Part shown: positions 1 through 8,844 of the stretch, one piece after another | Layout: each line of letters begins with the position of its first letter | Numbering within the stretch: the stretch's first letter is position 1 | From: Planctomycetota bacterium | GTDB lineage: Bacteria; Planctomycetota; Planctomycetia; Planctomycetales; Planctomycetaceae | Assembly (NCBI GenBank): GCA_003670925.1 | Contig: QWQG01000070.1 | Location: forward strand, 1 to 57,797 | DNA: 57,797 bases | Direction: 5' to 3' | The notes under the pieces: model-generated | Seen by the model: the letters and a program-made list of their open reading frames with translations, nothing else | What the model was told of the DNA's origin: nothing | Databases searched by the model: none | Translations under genes and position numbers: made by a program

Positions 1-1
1 C

Positions 2-427
2 ACCGGCTCTCAGTTGCAGCTTGCGAACACCGGGACCACTTACAACTACAATCAGCGTGCCGGGAATATTGGAATGTTCTATTCCAACAGTTCTGTCCGG
101 ATGGGCGATGTGAAAGACGGGACCACGCAAACCATCATGATCGCCGAAGCAGAGCGATTTGAAACCCTCAAATTGCTGCCGCAAAATAGAACGATCTGGC
201 AGATCGCAAGTGATGGTTGGGCTTGGGGCGGCCCGGCAACTCTGTTTTCAACTTTTGACGGACCAAACAAGCGACTGAACTATGCGTTTGCGGGTTCGCC
301 ACATGACGACGTCTGCTTGGTCGGTCTCGCTGACGGTTCGGCGCGCCCGGTGACACAAAGTATTGGACTGAATATCTGGCAGGCACTGGGAAATATCTCC
401 AGCGGGATTCCCGTCCAGAGCTTCTAA
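2..427 (+). CDS. DUF1559 family protein, C-terminal part (5' end outside window)
   Basis: The open frame runs in from the left edge, so only the C-terminal ~140 residues are visible. It carries the DUF1559 C-terminal pattern: a 'VRMGDVKDGTTQTIMIAE' block, an 'SPHDDVCLVGLADGSARPVT' block (the usual 'HPGGVNVAFADGSVR' position), and a hydrophobic 'IWQALGNISSGIPV' tail. DUF1559 proteins are type II secretion/pilin-like proteins, greatly expanded in planctomycetes and of unknown function. A strong intrinsic terminator follows about 60 bases after the stop. The in-frame TTG at 14 is not likely to be the true start because the frame stays open to the window edge. Confidence 0.88.
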   Translation, partial: TGSQLQLANTGTTYNYNQRAGNIGMFYSNSSVRMGDVKDGTTQTIMIAEAERFETLKLLPQNRTIWQIASDGWAWGGPATLFSTFDGPNKRLNYAFAGSPHDDVCLVGLADGSARPVTQSIGLNIWQALGNISSGIPVQSF

Positions 428-486
428 TTTTGCGTGGACTGGGTGAATTGGCATGCCGTCCGCATTGGGTTCGCTCGACAGATCAT

Positions 487-528
487 CGCTAGGTCCCCGA
501 TTTTTTCGCTGACCTAGCGTTTTTTTTC
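487..528 (+). terminator. Rho-independent terminator after the DUF1559 gene
   Basis: A 9-bp perfect stem (CGCTAGGTC at 487-495 pairing with GACCTAGCG at 511-519) has a 15-base loop and is followed directly by a run of eight T. It lies between the DUF1559 stop at 427 and the next gene at 645, so it should end the DUF1559 transcript. Confidence 0.85.
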
Positions 529-644
529 CCACGCTTCCGGGCAACAAGAGGCGGAGCCGCCTGTAAACTCTGGATATTGTTTTTCTATCATGACAGCCTG
601 TGGCTGTCTAAATTTGCATCTGGCGATTTCGTACGAGTAGCTGA

Positions 645-1589
645 ATGACCATCCGATACACCTGCCACGGTTGCGAATCCGTCCTGAAAATCAAGGATGA
701 AAAAGCGGGGACGAATGGCAGATGCCCCAAGTGCAAAATGGAATTCGTGGTGCCTTTTCCAGCCGATGATATTGACGGCGATGCGCACGGACATTCAAAA
801 CCTGTGATGGATGCACTCGTCGATGACGTGGACATGCCGATTGAATTGACGCCGGAAGTTGAAGACAGTCCGGACATTGATCCGCTAGAGATTCTGAGCG
901 GCCCGGCGACAACAGCACGCACGCCGGAAGCACGATCAGGATCCGTGGCCACCGAAAAGAAACCATCCGTTGCGGAGTTGATGCGCGAATTCGAAGCAGG
1001 AAAGAAGAAAGAACGCAAGAAGGATGCAGCGTCGGACGTCAGCGGGCCGGCCACTCCAGCATCTGCCGAACAGACTGCAGGCTCCGCTGCAAACGCATTA
1101 TCGCGAGCCTATCAGCAGAAGCGAGACTCTGCAAACGCTCCTCGAGTCAGTGCAAAAGACGCTGAGATTGCTGCGCAACGCGCGATGCTGATGGAATTCC
1201 TGAAAAAAAAAGCTGGGCCGGTAGCCGCCGCAGTCGTGATCTTGCTTTCAGGCTACTACTGGTACATGAACCGAGAAGTTTATTCTGGCTTGCCACTGTA
1301 TCCGGTCAACGGAAAAGTAATTTCTCAGGCTGGAGGCGTTGACGGACTGCGGATCCAGTTCATGCCTGTCAGTACAGGAACTGACGACACACGAAGTTCG
1401 GCCGAGGGTGTCACGACCGCAGACGGCAGTTTCTACTTGAGCTATATAGCTCCGTTCGAAGGTGCTCCTGCGGGAAAATACGAAATTATTGTCTACGGCA
1501 AAGCAGGCGCTCCACTGGTGCTGCCGGAGGGCACATCTATTGTGACGGTAACGGATTCCGGCAAGAACGACTTTGAAATTAAATTGTAA
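645..1589 (+). CDS. MJ0042-type zinc-finger, single-pass membrane protein
   Basis: A 314-residue protein. An N-terminal zinc ribbon has Cys7, Cys10, Cys27 and Cys30 in the arrangement of the MJ0042 finger domain (Y-x-C-x2-C ... G-R-C-P-x-C). A charged, Ala/Glu/Lys-rich linker follows. There is one transmembrane segment near residues 190-208 and then a C-terminal domain beginning 'YPVNGKV'. That domain has the 'G.t.aDGsF.l' pattern of carboxypeptidase-regulatory-like beta-sandwich domains found in planctomycete lipoproteins. The likely topology is finger in the cytoplasm and beta domain outside. It ends 3 bases before hisH, so the two are probably co-transcribed although no functional link is obvious. 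Function unknown. Confidence 0.75.
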   Translation: MTIRYTCHGCESVLKIKDEKAGTNGRCPKCKMEFVVPFPADDIDGDAHGHSKPVMDALVDDVDMPIELTPEVEDSPDIDPLEILSGPATTARTPEARSGSVATEKKPSVAELMREFEAGKKKERKKDAASDVSGPATPASAEQTAGSAANALSRAYQQKRDSANAPRVSAKDAEIAAQRAMLMEFLKKKAGPVAAAVVILLSGYYWYMNREVYSGLPLYPVNGKVISQAGGVDGLRIQFMPVSTGTDDTRSSAEGVTTADGSFYLSYIAPFEGAPAGKYEIIVYGKAGAPLVLPEGTSIVTVTDSGKNDFEIKL

Positions 1590-1592
1590 ATT

Positions 1593-2258
1593 ATGACGAC
1601 CATCATTATCGACTACGGAATGGGCAATCTTCGCAGTGTTCAAAAGGCATTCGAACGTATTGGAGAACCCGCAATCATCAGTTCTCACGCTGCCACGATT
1701 GCTGCAGCAACGCGCGTGGTGCTGCCCGGCGTCGGCGCATTTCAGGATGCGATTGCCGCGTTGCGGCAGCATGATCTGATCGGCGTGATCAAGGATCATA
1801 TTGACGCCGATCGACCGTTCCTTGGCATCTGTCTCGGCTTGCAGTTACTGATGGACATGTCACACGAAGATGGTGCACACGAAGGACTGGGTATTATCCC
1901 CGGCACTGTCCAGCGTTTTAAACTGCCCATGGAATACAAGATCCCACACATGGGCTGGAATCAACTAGAATGCGGTTCGCAGCCGGATCATGGATTGCTC
2001 CGGGGTCTTGGTCCTGAACCGTGGTTTTACTTTGTGCATAGCTATCACGTCGTTCCGGAGGATCAATCATGGATTGCCGCGACAACTGACTACGGCCGTC
2101 CATTTGTTTCCGTCGTCGCGCGACACAATGTCATGGCAACTCAATTTCATCCGGAAAAGAGTCAGGCATGCGGGATGCAGTTGCTGAAGAACTTTCTGGC
2201 GGTGACTGCGGCCTCGGCGGCGGCAAATGTGCATGGGCCCTCAAAATTGCCGTCATGA
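1593..2258 (+). CDS. hisH: Imidazole glycerol phosphate synthase, glutamine amidotransferase subunit
   Basis: HisH supplies ammonia from glutamine to HisF, which makes imidazole glycerol phosphate and AICAR in histidine biosynthesis. The 221-residue protein has the class I amidotransferase triad: Cys80 in 'GICLGLQLL', His186 and Glu188 in 'QFHPEKS'. It starts with the typical 'IIDYGMGNLRSV'. The last ~20 residues, Ala-rich, extend a little past the usual end. ATG lies 3 bases after the preceding stop. hisA follows after 44 bases, while hisF is not in the window. Confidence 0.96.
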   Translation: MTTIIIDYGMGNLRSVQKAFERIGEPAIISSHAATIAAATRVVLPGVGAFQDAIAALRQHDLIGVIKDHIDADRPFLGICLGLQLLMDMSHEDGAHEGLGIIPGTVQRFKLPMEYKIPHMGWNQLECGSQPDHGLLRGLGPEPWFYFVHSYHVVPEDQSWIAATTDYGRPFVSVVARHNVMATQFHPEKSQACGMQLLKNFLAVTAASAAANVHGPSKLPS

Positions 2259-2302
2259 ATCTCCCTGATCTTCCTTTGACAATTCAGACCTGAAGTTCCT
2301 GC

Positions 2303-3046
2303 ATGCTCCAACTTCTTCCCGCGATTGACCTCCTTGAAGGTCGATGTGTACGCCTCCGTCAGGGAAACTACGATGACAGCACCGTCTTTTCCGATGACCC
2401 GGTTGAGATGGCTTTGCGCTGGCGCGATGAAGGTGCGGAGCGGCTGCATCTGGTGGACCTAGATGGCGCGAAAGCTGGACGACCGGTGAATCAGGATGTG
2501 GTGCGGCGAATCGTCGCGGCCACAGGACTGCCGTGCCAATTGGGCGGGGGAATTCGCAATGAAGACAACGTCCGTTCTACGCTCGAAAACACCGGCGTTG
2601 ATCGTGTGATCATCGGCACAAAAGCTCTTCGCGAACCAGATTGGTTTGCTGAGATGTGTGCAAGATTCCCGCATCAACTGGCTCTTGGTCTCGACGCGCG
2701 GGATTCAATGGTCGCGACCGATGGCTGGCTAGAAGTTTCCAAAACTTCAGTGACAGAACTGGCACAGCGATTCGTCGGCGTACCACTTGCGGCTGTGATC
2801 TATACAAACATCGCGAATGACGGGATGATGCAGGGCATTGACGCACAGACTCTGAACGATTTTCGCACGCTCGCAGATATGGGTCTGCCAGTCATCGCAT
2901 CCGGAGGTGTCACGACGATGGACGACATTGCTGCCCTCAAGCAGATCGCTGCTGCGCATCAAAATCTGATTGGTGCCATCACGGGACGGGCGATTTATGA
3001 GGGCACCATCGGCGTTCGGGAAGCAATCGAGTTTCTGAAAGCATGA
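2303..3046 (+). CDS. hisA: Phosphoribosylformimino-5-aminoimidazole carboxamide ribotide isomerase
   Basis: HisA is a (beta/alpha)8 isomerase that converts ProFAR to PRFAR, the substrate of HisF/HisH. The 247-residue product has the acid/base aspartates Asp9 ('[15 protein letters not shown]') and Asp131 ('ALGLDARD'). It also has the phosphate-binding loops 'QLGGGIRN' and 'VIASGGVT' near the usual positions. Length matches the family. It follows hisH on the same strand and is 7 bases upstream of the dioxygenase gene, which suggests one transcript. Confidence 0.96.
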   Translation: MLQLLPAIDLLEGRCVRLRQGNYDDSTVFSDDPVEMALRWRDEGAERLHLVDLDGAKAGRPVNQDVVRRIVAATGLPCQLGGGIRNEDNVRSTLENTGVDRVIIGTKALREPDWFAEMCARFPHQLALGLDARDSMVATDGWLEVSKTSVTELAQRFVGVPLAAVIYTNIANDGMMQGIDAQTLNDFRTLADMGLPVIASGGVTTMDDIAALKQIAAAHQNLIGAITGRAIYEGTIGVREAIEFLKA

Positions 3047-3053
3047 GGCACCA

Positions 3054-3848
3054 ATGAAGACCGGATTTCTGACTCTGGACGCCATCGAAGCGTTTGACCG
3101 CGACGGCTACATCGTTGTCGAAAATCTGCTGGACGAAGAAGAAACGGAGCTGCTCGGCACCATTGCCCGCCGAGACCATGCACTTGCGGCAGCGCGGGTA
3201 TCTCGTGCCGACGGTGAAGGTGGTTCGGTCGATCTCGTCGTAGAAAATGAGCTGCCGGCAGATTCGATCTACTCAGCCATTGTGCAGGCCGAACCCCTTG
3301 TGACGGCGATGGAGTCGTTGCTAGGAGATGAAGTCTATCACTACCACCACAAGATGATCTTGAAAGAACCGCGAATCGGCGGTGCATGGACGTGGCATCA
3401 AGATTATGGCTACTGGTACAACAATGGCTGTCTGTTACCGGATATGGCCAGTTGCATGTTTGCTGTCGATGGGGCAACCCGAGAAAATGGTTGCTTGCAG
3501 GTTTTGCGAGGCTCGCATCGCATGGGCCGGATTGATCACATTAAACGCGGTGATCAGACAGGCGCTGATCTGGAACGTGTCAACGTTGCCTTGCAACGCA
3601 TGGAGCTTGTGCACGTAGAAATGGCAGCGGGATCGGCAGTCCTGTTTCACGGCAACACGCTGCATCGCTCAGATCAAAACGTGAGTGAAAATCCACGCTG
3701 GGCTTTCATCTGCTGCTACAACGCCCGCAGTAACAATCCGTACAAAGAAGGCCGCCATCCGCACTATTCGCCCCTGCTGCGAGTTGCCGCAGATCATGTC
3801 GCAACAATCGGTCGCAGGCATCTGCACACTCTCCAGGCTGGACATTGA
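3054..3848 (+). CDS. Phytanoyl-CoA dioxygenase (PhyH) family protein
   Basis: A 264-residue Fe(II)/2-oxoglutarate-dependent oxygenase of the PhyH family. The iron-binding triad is visible as His115 and Asp117 in 'TWHQDYGYW' and His204 in 'NTLHRSDQN'; Arg215 ('ENPRW') is placed to bind 2-oxoglutarate. 'GCLQVLRGSHRMG' is also typical. The substrate cannot be told from sequence, and planctomycetes carry many paralogues. It begins 7 bases after hisA and its stop overlaps the TTG start of queG by three bases, so it sits within a likely hisH-hisA-phyH-queG operon. Confidence 0.88.
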   Translation: MKTGFLTLDAIEAFDRDGYIVVENLLDEEETELLGTIARRDHALAAARVSRADGEGGSVDLVVENELPADSIYSAIVQAEPLVTAMESLLGDEVYHYHHKMILKEPRIGGAWTWHQDYGYWYNNGCLLPDMASCMFAVDGATRENGCLQVLRGSHRMGRIDHIKRGDQTGADLERVNVALQRMELVHVEMAAGSAVLFHGNTLHRSDQNVSENPRWAFICCYNARSNNPYKEGRHPHYSPLLRVAADHVATIGRRHLHTLQAGH

Positions 3849-4867
3849 ACTCAATCTCCGAAAGACTGAAATCTCTTGGCCTTGCACTTGGCTTCGCACA
3901 GATCGGGATTGCCCCCGCCGTGACGCCAACGGGGTTTCATCGATTGCTCCAATGGATTGATAACGGTCATTCAGCGGATATGCAATGGGTCGAACGCCGC
4001 AGGGAGGCTTACCGCCATCCGGATGGCGTCATGCCGGGAACTCGCAGCGTCATCATGGCTGCGATGAATTACAATGATGGTGCCGAGCCTGCAGGCGGCG
4101 GACGCGTCGCTCGGTACGCATGGGGATCGGCAGACTACCATGACGTGCTGAAACCGCGATTGCTGAAGCTGGCAGATCTGCTGCGATCTGAAGTACCCAC
4201 GGCACGCACGCGAGTCGTCATCGACACCGCACCGCTCCTGGAACGGGACTTTGGTCGACTCGCCGGCATCGGCTGGTTTGGGAAAAACACGATGCTGATC
4301 AGTCGTACCATCGGCAGTTGGTTCGTTCTGGGTGCCGTACTTACCGACGTGGAACTTGCATACGACAAACCCGTCGAACAAAACTACTGTGGTTCATGTA
4401 CCCGCTGCCTCGACGCCTGCCCCACCGACGCATTCCCAGAACCCGGCGTGCTGGATGCGCGACGCTGCATCAGCTATCTGACAATTGAACTTCGTAAGGA
4501 ACCGATTCCAGTTGATCTGCGAAATGGTATCGGCGAATGGCTCTTCGGCTGTGACATTTGCCAAGACGTGTGTCCCTGGAACCGCTTCGCGCCTGAAGAC
4601 ACGCTGCCGGAATTTCGCCATCTTGTTTCAATGAATCCGATCGACTGTCGAGAACTGCTGACTCTCTCGGTAGAAGAGTTTCACGCCCGTTTCGATTCAA
4701 CACCGTTATCTCGACCGGGCAGGGCAGGGCTCTTGCGAAACGCCGCCATCGTCCTTGGAAACGCAAAGGATCGGACTGCCGAACCAGAATTGCTCGCCGC
4801 GTTGGACGACGAGGAACCTCTCATTCGCGAAGCCGCCGCATGGGCACTTGGCGAACTCGGCCAGTAA
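3845..4867 (+). CDS. queG: Epoxyqueuosine reductase
   Basis: QueG reduces epoxyqueuosine to queuosine in tRNA with a cobalamin cofactor and two [4Fe-4S] clusters. The 340-residue protein has the proposed acid Asp127 in 'VVIDTAPLLERD', the 'GWFGKNTMLI' block, cluster cysteines 182/185/188/192 ('CGSCTRCLDAC'), Cys208, and 236/239/243 ('CDICQDVC'). The C-terminus is a HEAT-like repeat ('EPELLAALDDEEPLIREAAAWALGELG'), as in many QueG proteins. TTG is taken as the start because the family N-terminus ('LKSLGLALGFAQIGIAPA') begins directly after it and it overlaps the preceding stop. Confidence 0.95.
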   Translation: MNSISERLKSLGLALGFAQIGIAPAVTPTGFHRLLQWIDNGHSADMQWVERRREAYRHPDGVMPGTRSVIMAAMNYNDGAEPAGGGRVARYAWGSADYHDVLKPRLLKLADLLRSEVPTARTRVVIDTAPLLERDFGRLAGIGWFGKNTMLISRTIGSWFVLGAVLTDVELAYDKPVEQNYCGSCTRCLDACPTDAFPEPGVLDARRCISYLTIELRKEPIPVDLRNGIGEWLFGCDICQDVCPWNRFAPEDTLPEFRHLVSMNPIDCRELLTLSVEEFHARFDSTPLSRPGRAGLLRNAAIVLGNAKDRTAEPELLAALDDEEPLIREAAAWALGELGQ

Positions 4868-4895
4868 TCGAGTCAGTGGCAATCCGAGTCTCCCG

Positions 4896-4921
4896 TTGCT
4901 TGACTCTGCAGAGTCGAGCAA
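4896..4921. repeat. Hairpin downstream of queG
   Basis: Two 11-base arms, TTGCTTGACTC and GAGTCGAGCAA, with one G-T position, are separated by TGCA. There is no T run, so it is not a classical terminator. It may protect the 3' end of the queG message or belong to the dispersed hairpins of this genome. Confidence 0.6.
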
Positions 4922-5031
4922 TCCTAGAGCGCGCCCGCGAATTCACGCGAACACTTGCATGATCGCTCAAACTCGTGCGACTTGGCTTATGTCCACGCCA
5001 ATGTGGCTCAGGTCGCAGGGACAACCAGTAG

Positions 5032-5052
5032 TGCGACCTGGCGCAGGTCGCA
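5032..5052. repeat. Perfect inverted repeat, 9-bp arms
   Basis: TGCGACCTG and CAGGTCGCA are separated by GCG. A related motif (CAGGTCGCA) also occurs about 20 bases upstream. It lies in non-coding DNA between queG and the IS110 element; function unknown. Confidence 0.6.
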
Positions 5053-5606
5053 AGGACCGCGAATCGTCACTTGAACTCCATTCGCGTCCATTCGCGGGCA
5101 AGACTTAGCCACCGACAGTCGCGGTTGCAGTCCCGCAAACCAACTGCGGCCTACGGGGAGATACCCTACCATGTCAACTGCTTACCGGAGGTGTTTTTTA
5201 CGAATTCCAGAAAATAAAATCACAATTCTCGACATCATCGTTTGACAATTTCCTCTAGGCGGATACTCCCGTAGCCCTAGACAGTTCTCCCGTTCTCCCG
5301 TTCTCAAAGCTGCCATGGGAGTTCATCAAAAAGAGGATAACGGGAAATCGGCGCGTACCGGAAACGGGTCCGTCTGAGAGCGGATTTTTGTGAGGAATCG
5401 GAGATCTGGAGCGAACCTGACGAGGGCGTCATCTTTGTCGGTTTTGTGAGTCGTGATCGCCAACCTGGTTTATGAGAGGCTCGAAGCCCCAAGCTGCCTT
5501 ATCCGGCGTTGGACTCGCGACAGAGCGCCATACTTTGAAAAACGACCTTGGCTGACATCCGGTGACAAGCACCTTCATCAGCACGACGGCCATGGGGACG
5601 ACGGCG

Positions 5607-7241
5607 TTATCGATCGCCCTTGTCAGAATCGGCTGCCGGAGCTTCGAGTGGAACAGATTGTAATGCTGGCGGTTGAATTGTCACTCCCAATCGGGCCAGC
5701 AGGCCGACCAGAAGAGTTCCCAGTTGCTGCGGTTCATTGCGACGACTTCGGAAGCTCTTACGCTGCACTTCCTGCAGCGGTTTTGCTTCATCAGCGTACG
5801 CATGTTTTGGCAATTGATCGGTCGCCGATTTCAGATCTGTCAGGATCTCAGCCATCGGCGTATCGTGTTCGCGGTGAAAGGTCAGCAGCTTGTCGAGGAT
5901 GTAGCTTCGATCAAGGCGACTGCGATGATTGAAGACTTTTCGTCCGGCCACCATTTGAAACACAGTACGTGTGAATCGATTGGCGATCCGAACCCGAATA
6001 TCTCGCGAATCATGTCCCTGGGTCTTCCAGAAGTTGAACTTTCCTCGCCAGTAGTCATTACACTTGAGCAGGCACTCCGCTGCCAACAGCCATGCGCCTC
6101 GCATCCTTGCATTTCGAAAGCGTGACAAGTTACCGCCACGATCGACGCCATCGCTTTGATAGCGGGATGGAAATAATCCTGCGCGACCTGTGATGGCCTT
6201 AGACGAGGCGTAATGTTCGATCGGCCCGGTTTCGGCAGCGAGTTCTGCCGCCGAGACCACGTTGATTCCGGGATGTGACATCAATAGCACCCACGGAGTC
6301 TGCACCAGCAGGCTGGCAATATCGCGTTCCAACGCAATAATTTGTTGTGTTTTCTGCTGCCAGTCGATCAACAGCGATTGCCAGATCCGCGTCATCATGG
6401 ACCGCATCGGATCTCCGACAACGGCGTTGCCTGCCCATGCGACAATGCGTCCCACCGATCGGGACTGGAAGGCCACGTTCTGCTGTTTCAGCCATTTTGA
6501 CACGCCCGGAATCCCAACGTCCAGCAGTGCCTGATGAGTTCCTCCATGCTCCGCGATGTATTGCAGGACCTTCAACGCGACCGGCTGCGTCCAGAGACTG
6601 TCGTCAGGAAAGGCGTTGGTGTATCCCGGCAGAGAGCGTTCGAGATGATGTCGAATCTGACACTGCAGCTTCGCGCGTTTGTTGACCAGATCGCGTCGAT
6701 GCCGCACAAGCATCTGCAGACATCGATAAACATCGTCCCACGGCTGATCCAACAGTCCGAAGCCATTCACCGCAGCGCGAAAGATGGCGACGAGATCATT
6801 GTCATCGGTCTTGATGTCGCCGTGCTCGGGGGCTCGATAATGACTCGACGCGAACGGATGCACGATGCGTGTGTCGTACCCGGCTGTGCGAAATGCACGC
6901 CAGATAATCTGGTGATACGTGCCGGTCATTTCGACTGCGACAATCGTGTCTTTGATGCCATGCTTTTCAACGGCCTGCTTCAGCGTGAGCAGCGCCAACT
7001 GAATCTCACTGCGTCGATGCTCAACGCTGGTTGGCGGGATGAGGACTCGTCCGTAAAAATCTGCGAGCATCCACTTCGATCGATCCTTCGCACAGTCCAC
7101 ACTGACGACACCGAAATGCTCCGGTCCCGCTTGCTTCACACGCTCCTGAATCTGCCCCGACGGCTTCCCCATCACGGCTGCCGCAAACGCTTTCGTGCGT
7201 CGCTTTGTTCTGCTTTTTCCGGTTTTGACTTTCGTAACCAT
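5607..7241 (-). mobile_element. IS110-family transposase (DEDD type) of an insertion sequence
   Basis: A 544-residue protein. The N-terminal RuvC-like domain has the DEDD acidic set: Asp49 ('VSVDCAKDRSKW'), Glu104 ('VAVEMTGTYH'), Asp146 and Asp149 ('KTDDNDLVAI'). The C-terminal Transposase_20 domain includes 'HPGINVVSAAELAAETG' and 'RAGLFPSRYQSDGVDRGG'. I chose the ATG at 7241, not 7286: an AAAGG lies just upstream of 7241, and the extra 15 codons overlap a hairpin. The protein is longer than most IS110 transposases (about 300-450 residues). Family members move through an RNA-guided mechanism with a non-coding bridge/seeker RNA encoded in one IS flank. Only about 80-100 bases separate this start from recognisable host-gene sequence, so any such RNA more likely lies 3' of the gene (below 5607). 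Confidence 0.9.
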
Positions 7242-7261
7242 TGTCACTGCCTTTCTGTAAA

Positions 7262-7282
7262 GAAATGTTCTGCAAACATTTC
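7262..7282 (-). repeat. Hairpin just upstream of the IS110 transposase
   Basis: Perfect 8-bp arms GAAATGTT and AACATTTC flank a CTGCA loop. It lies about 20 bases upstream of the chosen transposase start, between that start and the end of the element. It could be a regulatory hairpin or part of the IS terminus. Confidence 0.55.
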
Positions 7283-7329
7283 CCAAAAAAGCAGCTGGCG
7301 CAGTCCTATTGTTTTTTATTTTTCAGGGG

Positions 7330-7596
7330 CTACTTACCAGGCTTCCCGCTCCGTTCGTCAAAGGCCAGCCTGAGATTGTCAGCGAGGACGGACTGCGCGG
7401 GCCGCAACCCGGCTGGTATGCAGTGAGTGTCTGCATGCTCAAGGGTGTGCATTCCAGTGTTCCGGAAGGCGATGGCGAATGGACACCGTCGACCGAGAAC
7501 TTCACGTATTTTCTCAATAACTTTGAACCCGTGGACATGATCGGATATTCGATCTACATCTATCACATCACGGAGGAAGATGCGGCTCGGGTGCGG
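7330..7596 (+). pseudogene. C-terminal remnant of a GT39-type membrane glycosyltransferase
   Basis: The frame encodes a typical C-terminal tail of planctomycete ArnT/PMT-like (GT39) glycosyltransferases: 'GLRGPQPGWYAVSV', an acidic loop, then 'FEPVDMIGYSIYIYHITEEDAARVR'. The membrane-spanning N-terminal part is missing. The IS110 element lies directly upstream and no GT39 coding sequence appears on its far side, so more than a simple insertion happened. The frame continues without a stop into DUF1559 coding sequence near 7597, giving an in-frame chimera by deletion. Unlikely to be functional. Confidence 0.65.
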
Positions 7597-8566
7597 GCGA
7601 GGGAATCGGCACAGCGGATTGAGTGTGGAAACAAAGCGAAGAACATCGCCCTGGCAATGACCAATTTTGGCACCACGCAAAACCGATTGCCTGCCGCAGG
7701 GTATTGGGGCGGCGGTCCGAATCCTGACAAAAATAATCCGATCCCTCATCACAACTGGGTCGTGGATTTACTTCCCTAGCTGGATCGGAGAGACCTGGCG
7801 GATCGCTGGAATTCCGACGAAGCACTCACCTCGCCGAATAATCGACAAATCGCGGAAACGCATCTGAGCGTGTTGGCCTGTTCCTCGGACATGACCGTGG
7901 AAGGAGCTGGGGATCTGAGTTATGCCGTGAACGGTGGCATCGGCGATACGTTTTTTAACAACGGTGTCCATGACTGCGTGGCCGATCCGTTCTACCAGCC
8001 ACTGGATCTGAATGGGAACGGTATCTCGTCAGCCCCGTCCGAAGACGTCGATGGCAGTCCGATCGGGAGATTTATTGTCGACTTGGAATGTTCTTCAGCG
8101 AGAACTGGAAGTTCGCGGGGACGCCCGGGTTTCAAGGGGTGACGCGACATCATACGACAGCGACCATCATAGACGAGATGTCCAATACGATTCTGCTGGG
8201 TGAAAACGTACGCACTGGTTATGACCCCGGTTCGACCGGAGGTCAATTGGGCAACCGCTTGGGGCGGTCAGACTCGAATTTATTTTAATCATGAGATTTG
8301 CCAGAACCATTCCTGCGGTGTCGGTGCTGTGAGTTTTCTGGCAGCCAATGGAGGCGATCAATGCAGGCCGTTTTCTCGCGGAAGGTGAATCGCCATTTCT
8401 GAATGGTTTTCATCCGGGTGGAGCAACTGTTGCTTTCGCGGATGGGCGAGTTCAGGTTCTTTCGGAATCTGTCGATGGCCGCGTCTCTTACAATCTGTTT
8501 ACGCCGCAGGGGACTCGCCTGATCGGTACGCCTTTGGATGCAGGAGTGACGGGTGATGACTTTTGA
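7597..8566 (+). pseudogene. Frameshifted DUF1559 pseudogene
   Basis: DUF1559 blocks can be read through four segments. Frame 1 to 7779 gives 'ARESAQRIECGNKAKNIALAMTNF...NRLPA...VVDLLP'. A TAG at 7777-7779 stands where 'LPYLDRRDL' would need a Tyr codon, and frame 1 goes on ('LDRRDLADRWN') to about 8085. Frame 3 gives 'MFFSENWKFAGTPGFQG...MSNTILLGENVRTGYDPGST'. Frame 1 returns near 8237 ('VNWATAWGGQTRIYFNHEICQNHSC'). Frame 2 from about 8348 gives 'AINAGRFLAEGESPFLNGFHPGGATVAFADGRV' and ends at 8566. This fits one nonsense mutation plus three 1-base indels. The pilin-like N-terminus is absent, replaced by the GT39 tail. Confidence 0.85.
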
Positions 8567-8840
8567 TTCGCAGGAACCGATCCTGTCCGTTGTGCTTCCC
8601 GCCTTCAATGAGGCTGGTCGAGTATCTGTAACAATTCAAGATGCCGCAGCCACGTTCACTGCAATTCACGGTGATGCGTGGGAACTGATCGTAGTGGACG
8701 ATGGAAGTACCGACAAGACAGTTGATGTGGTCCGGAGTCTGTCGGCCATGGTTCCTTCGCTGCAACTGATTTCGCATGTCGGAAATCTGGGCAAAGGAGC
8801 GGCAGTGCGAACCGGCGTGCTGGATTCCGGCCCGGAGTGA
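8556..8840 (+). pseudogene. N-terminal fragment of a GT2-family glycosyltransferase
   Basis: A 94-residue ORF with a clear GT2 start: 'LSVVLPAFNEAGRVSVTI', the nucleotide-binding 'LIVVDDGSTDKTVDVVR', and 'NLGKGAAVRTGVL', the pattern of dolichyl-phosphate-glucose/mannose synthase-like enzymes. The ORF stops just after this. The DxD catalytic region and membrane C-terminus are missing, so it is a truncated gene. It overlaps the end of the DUF1559 pseudogene by 11 bases. An in-frame GTG lies at 8553. Confidence 0.8.
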
Positions 8841-8844
8841 CGTT

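Larger units (their letters stand above)
4868..5606. other. Long non-coding stretch between queG and the IS110 transposase
   Basis: I find no convincing gene here. It holds a hairpin at 4896-4921 (TTGCT.GACTC / GAGTC.AGCAA around TGCA) just after queG. At 5032-5052 there is a perfect 9-bp palindrome (TGCGACCTG-GCG-CAGGTCGCA). A short tandem repeat of CTCCCGTT lies near 5287-5303. The part nearest the transposase must include the IS end and its non-coding flank, but I could not place the exact boundary. Confidence 0.5.

Noticed and set aside
6534-7373. 279-residue ORF on the plus strand opposite the IS110 transposase
   Set aside because: Antisense shadow of a clear transposase; no domain recognised.
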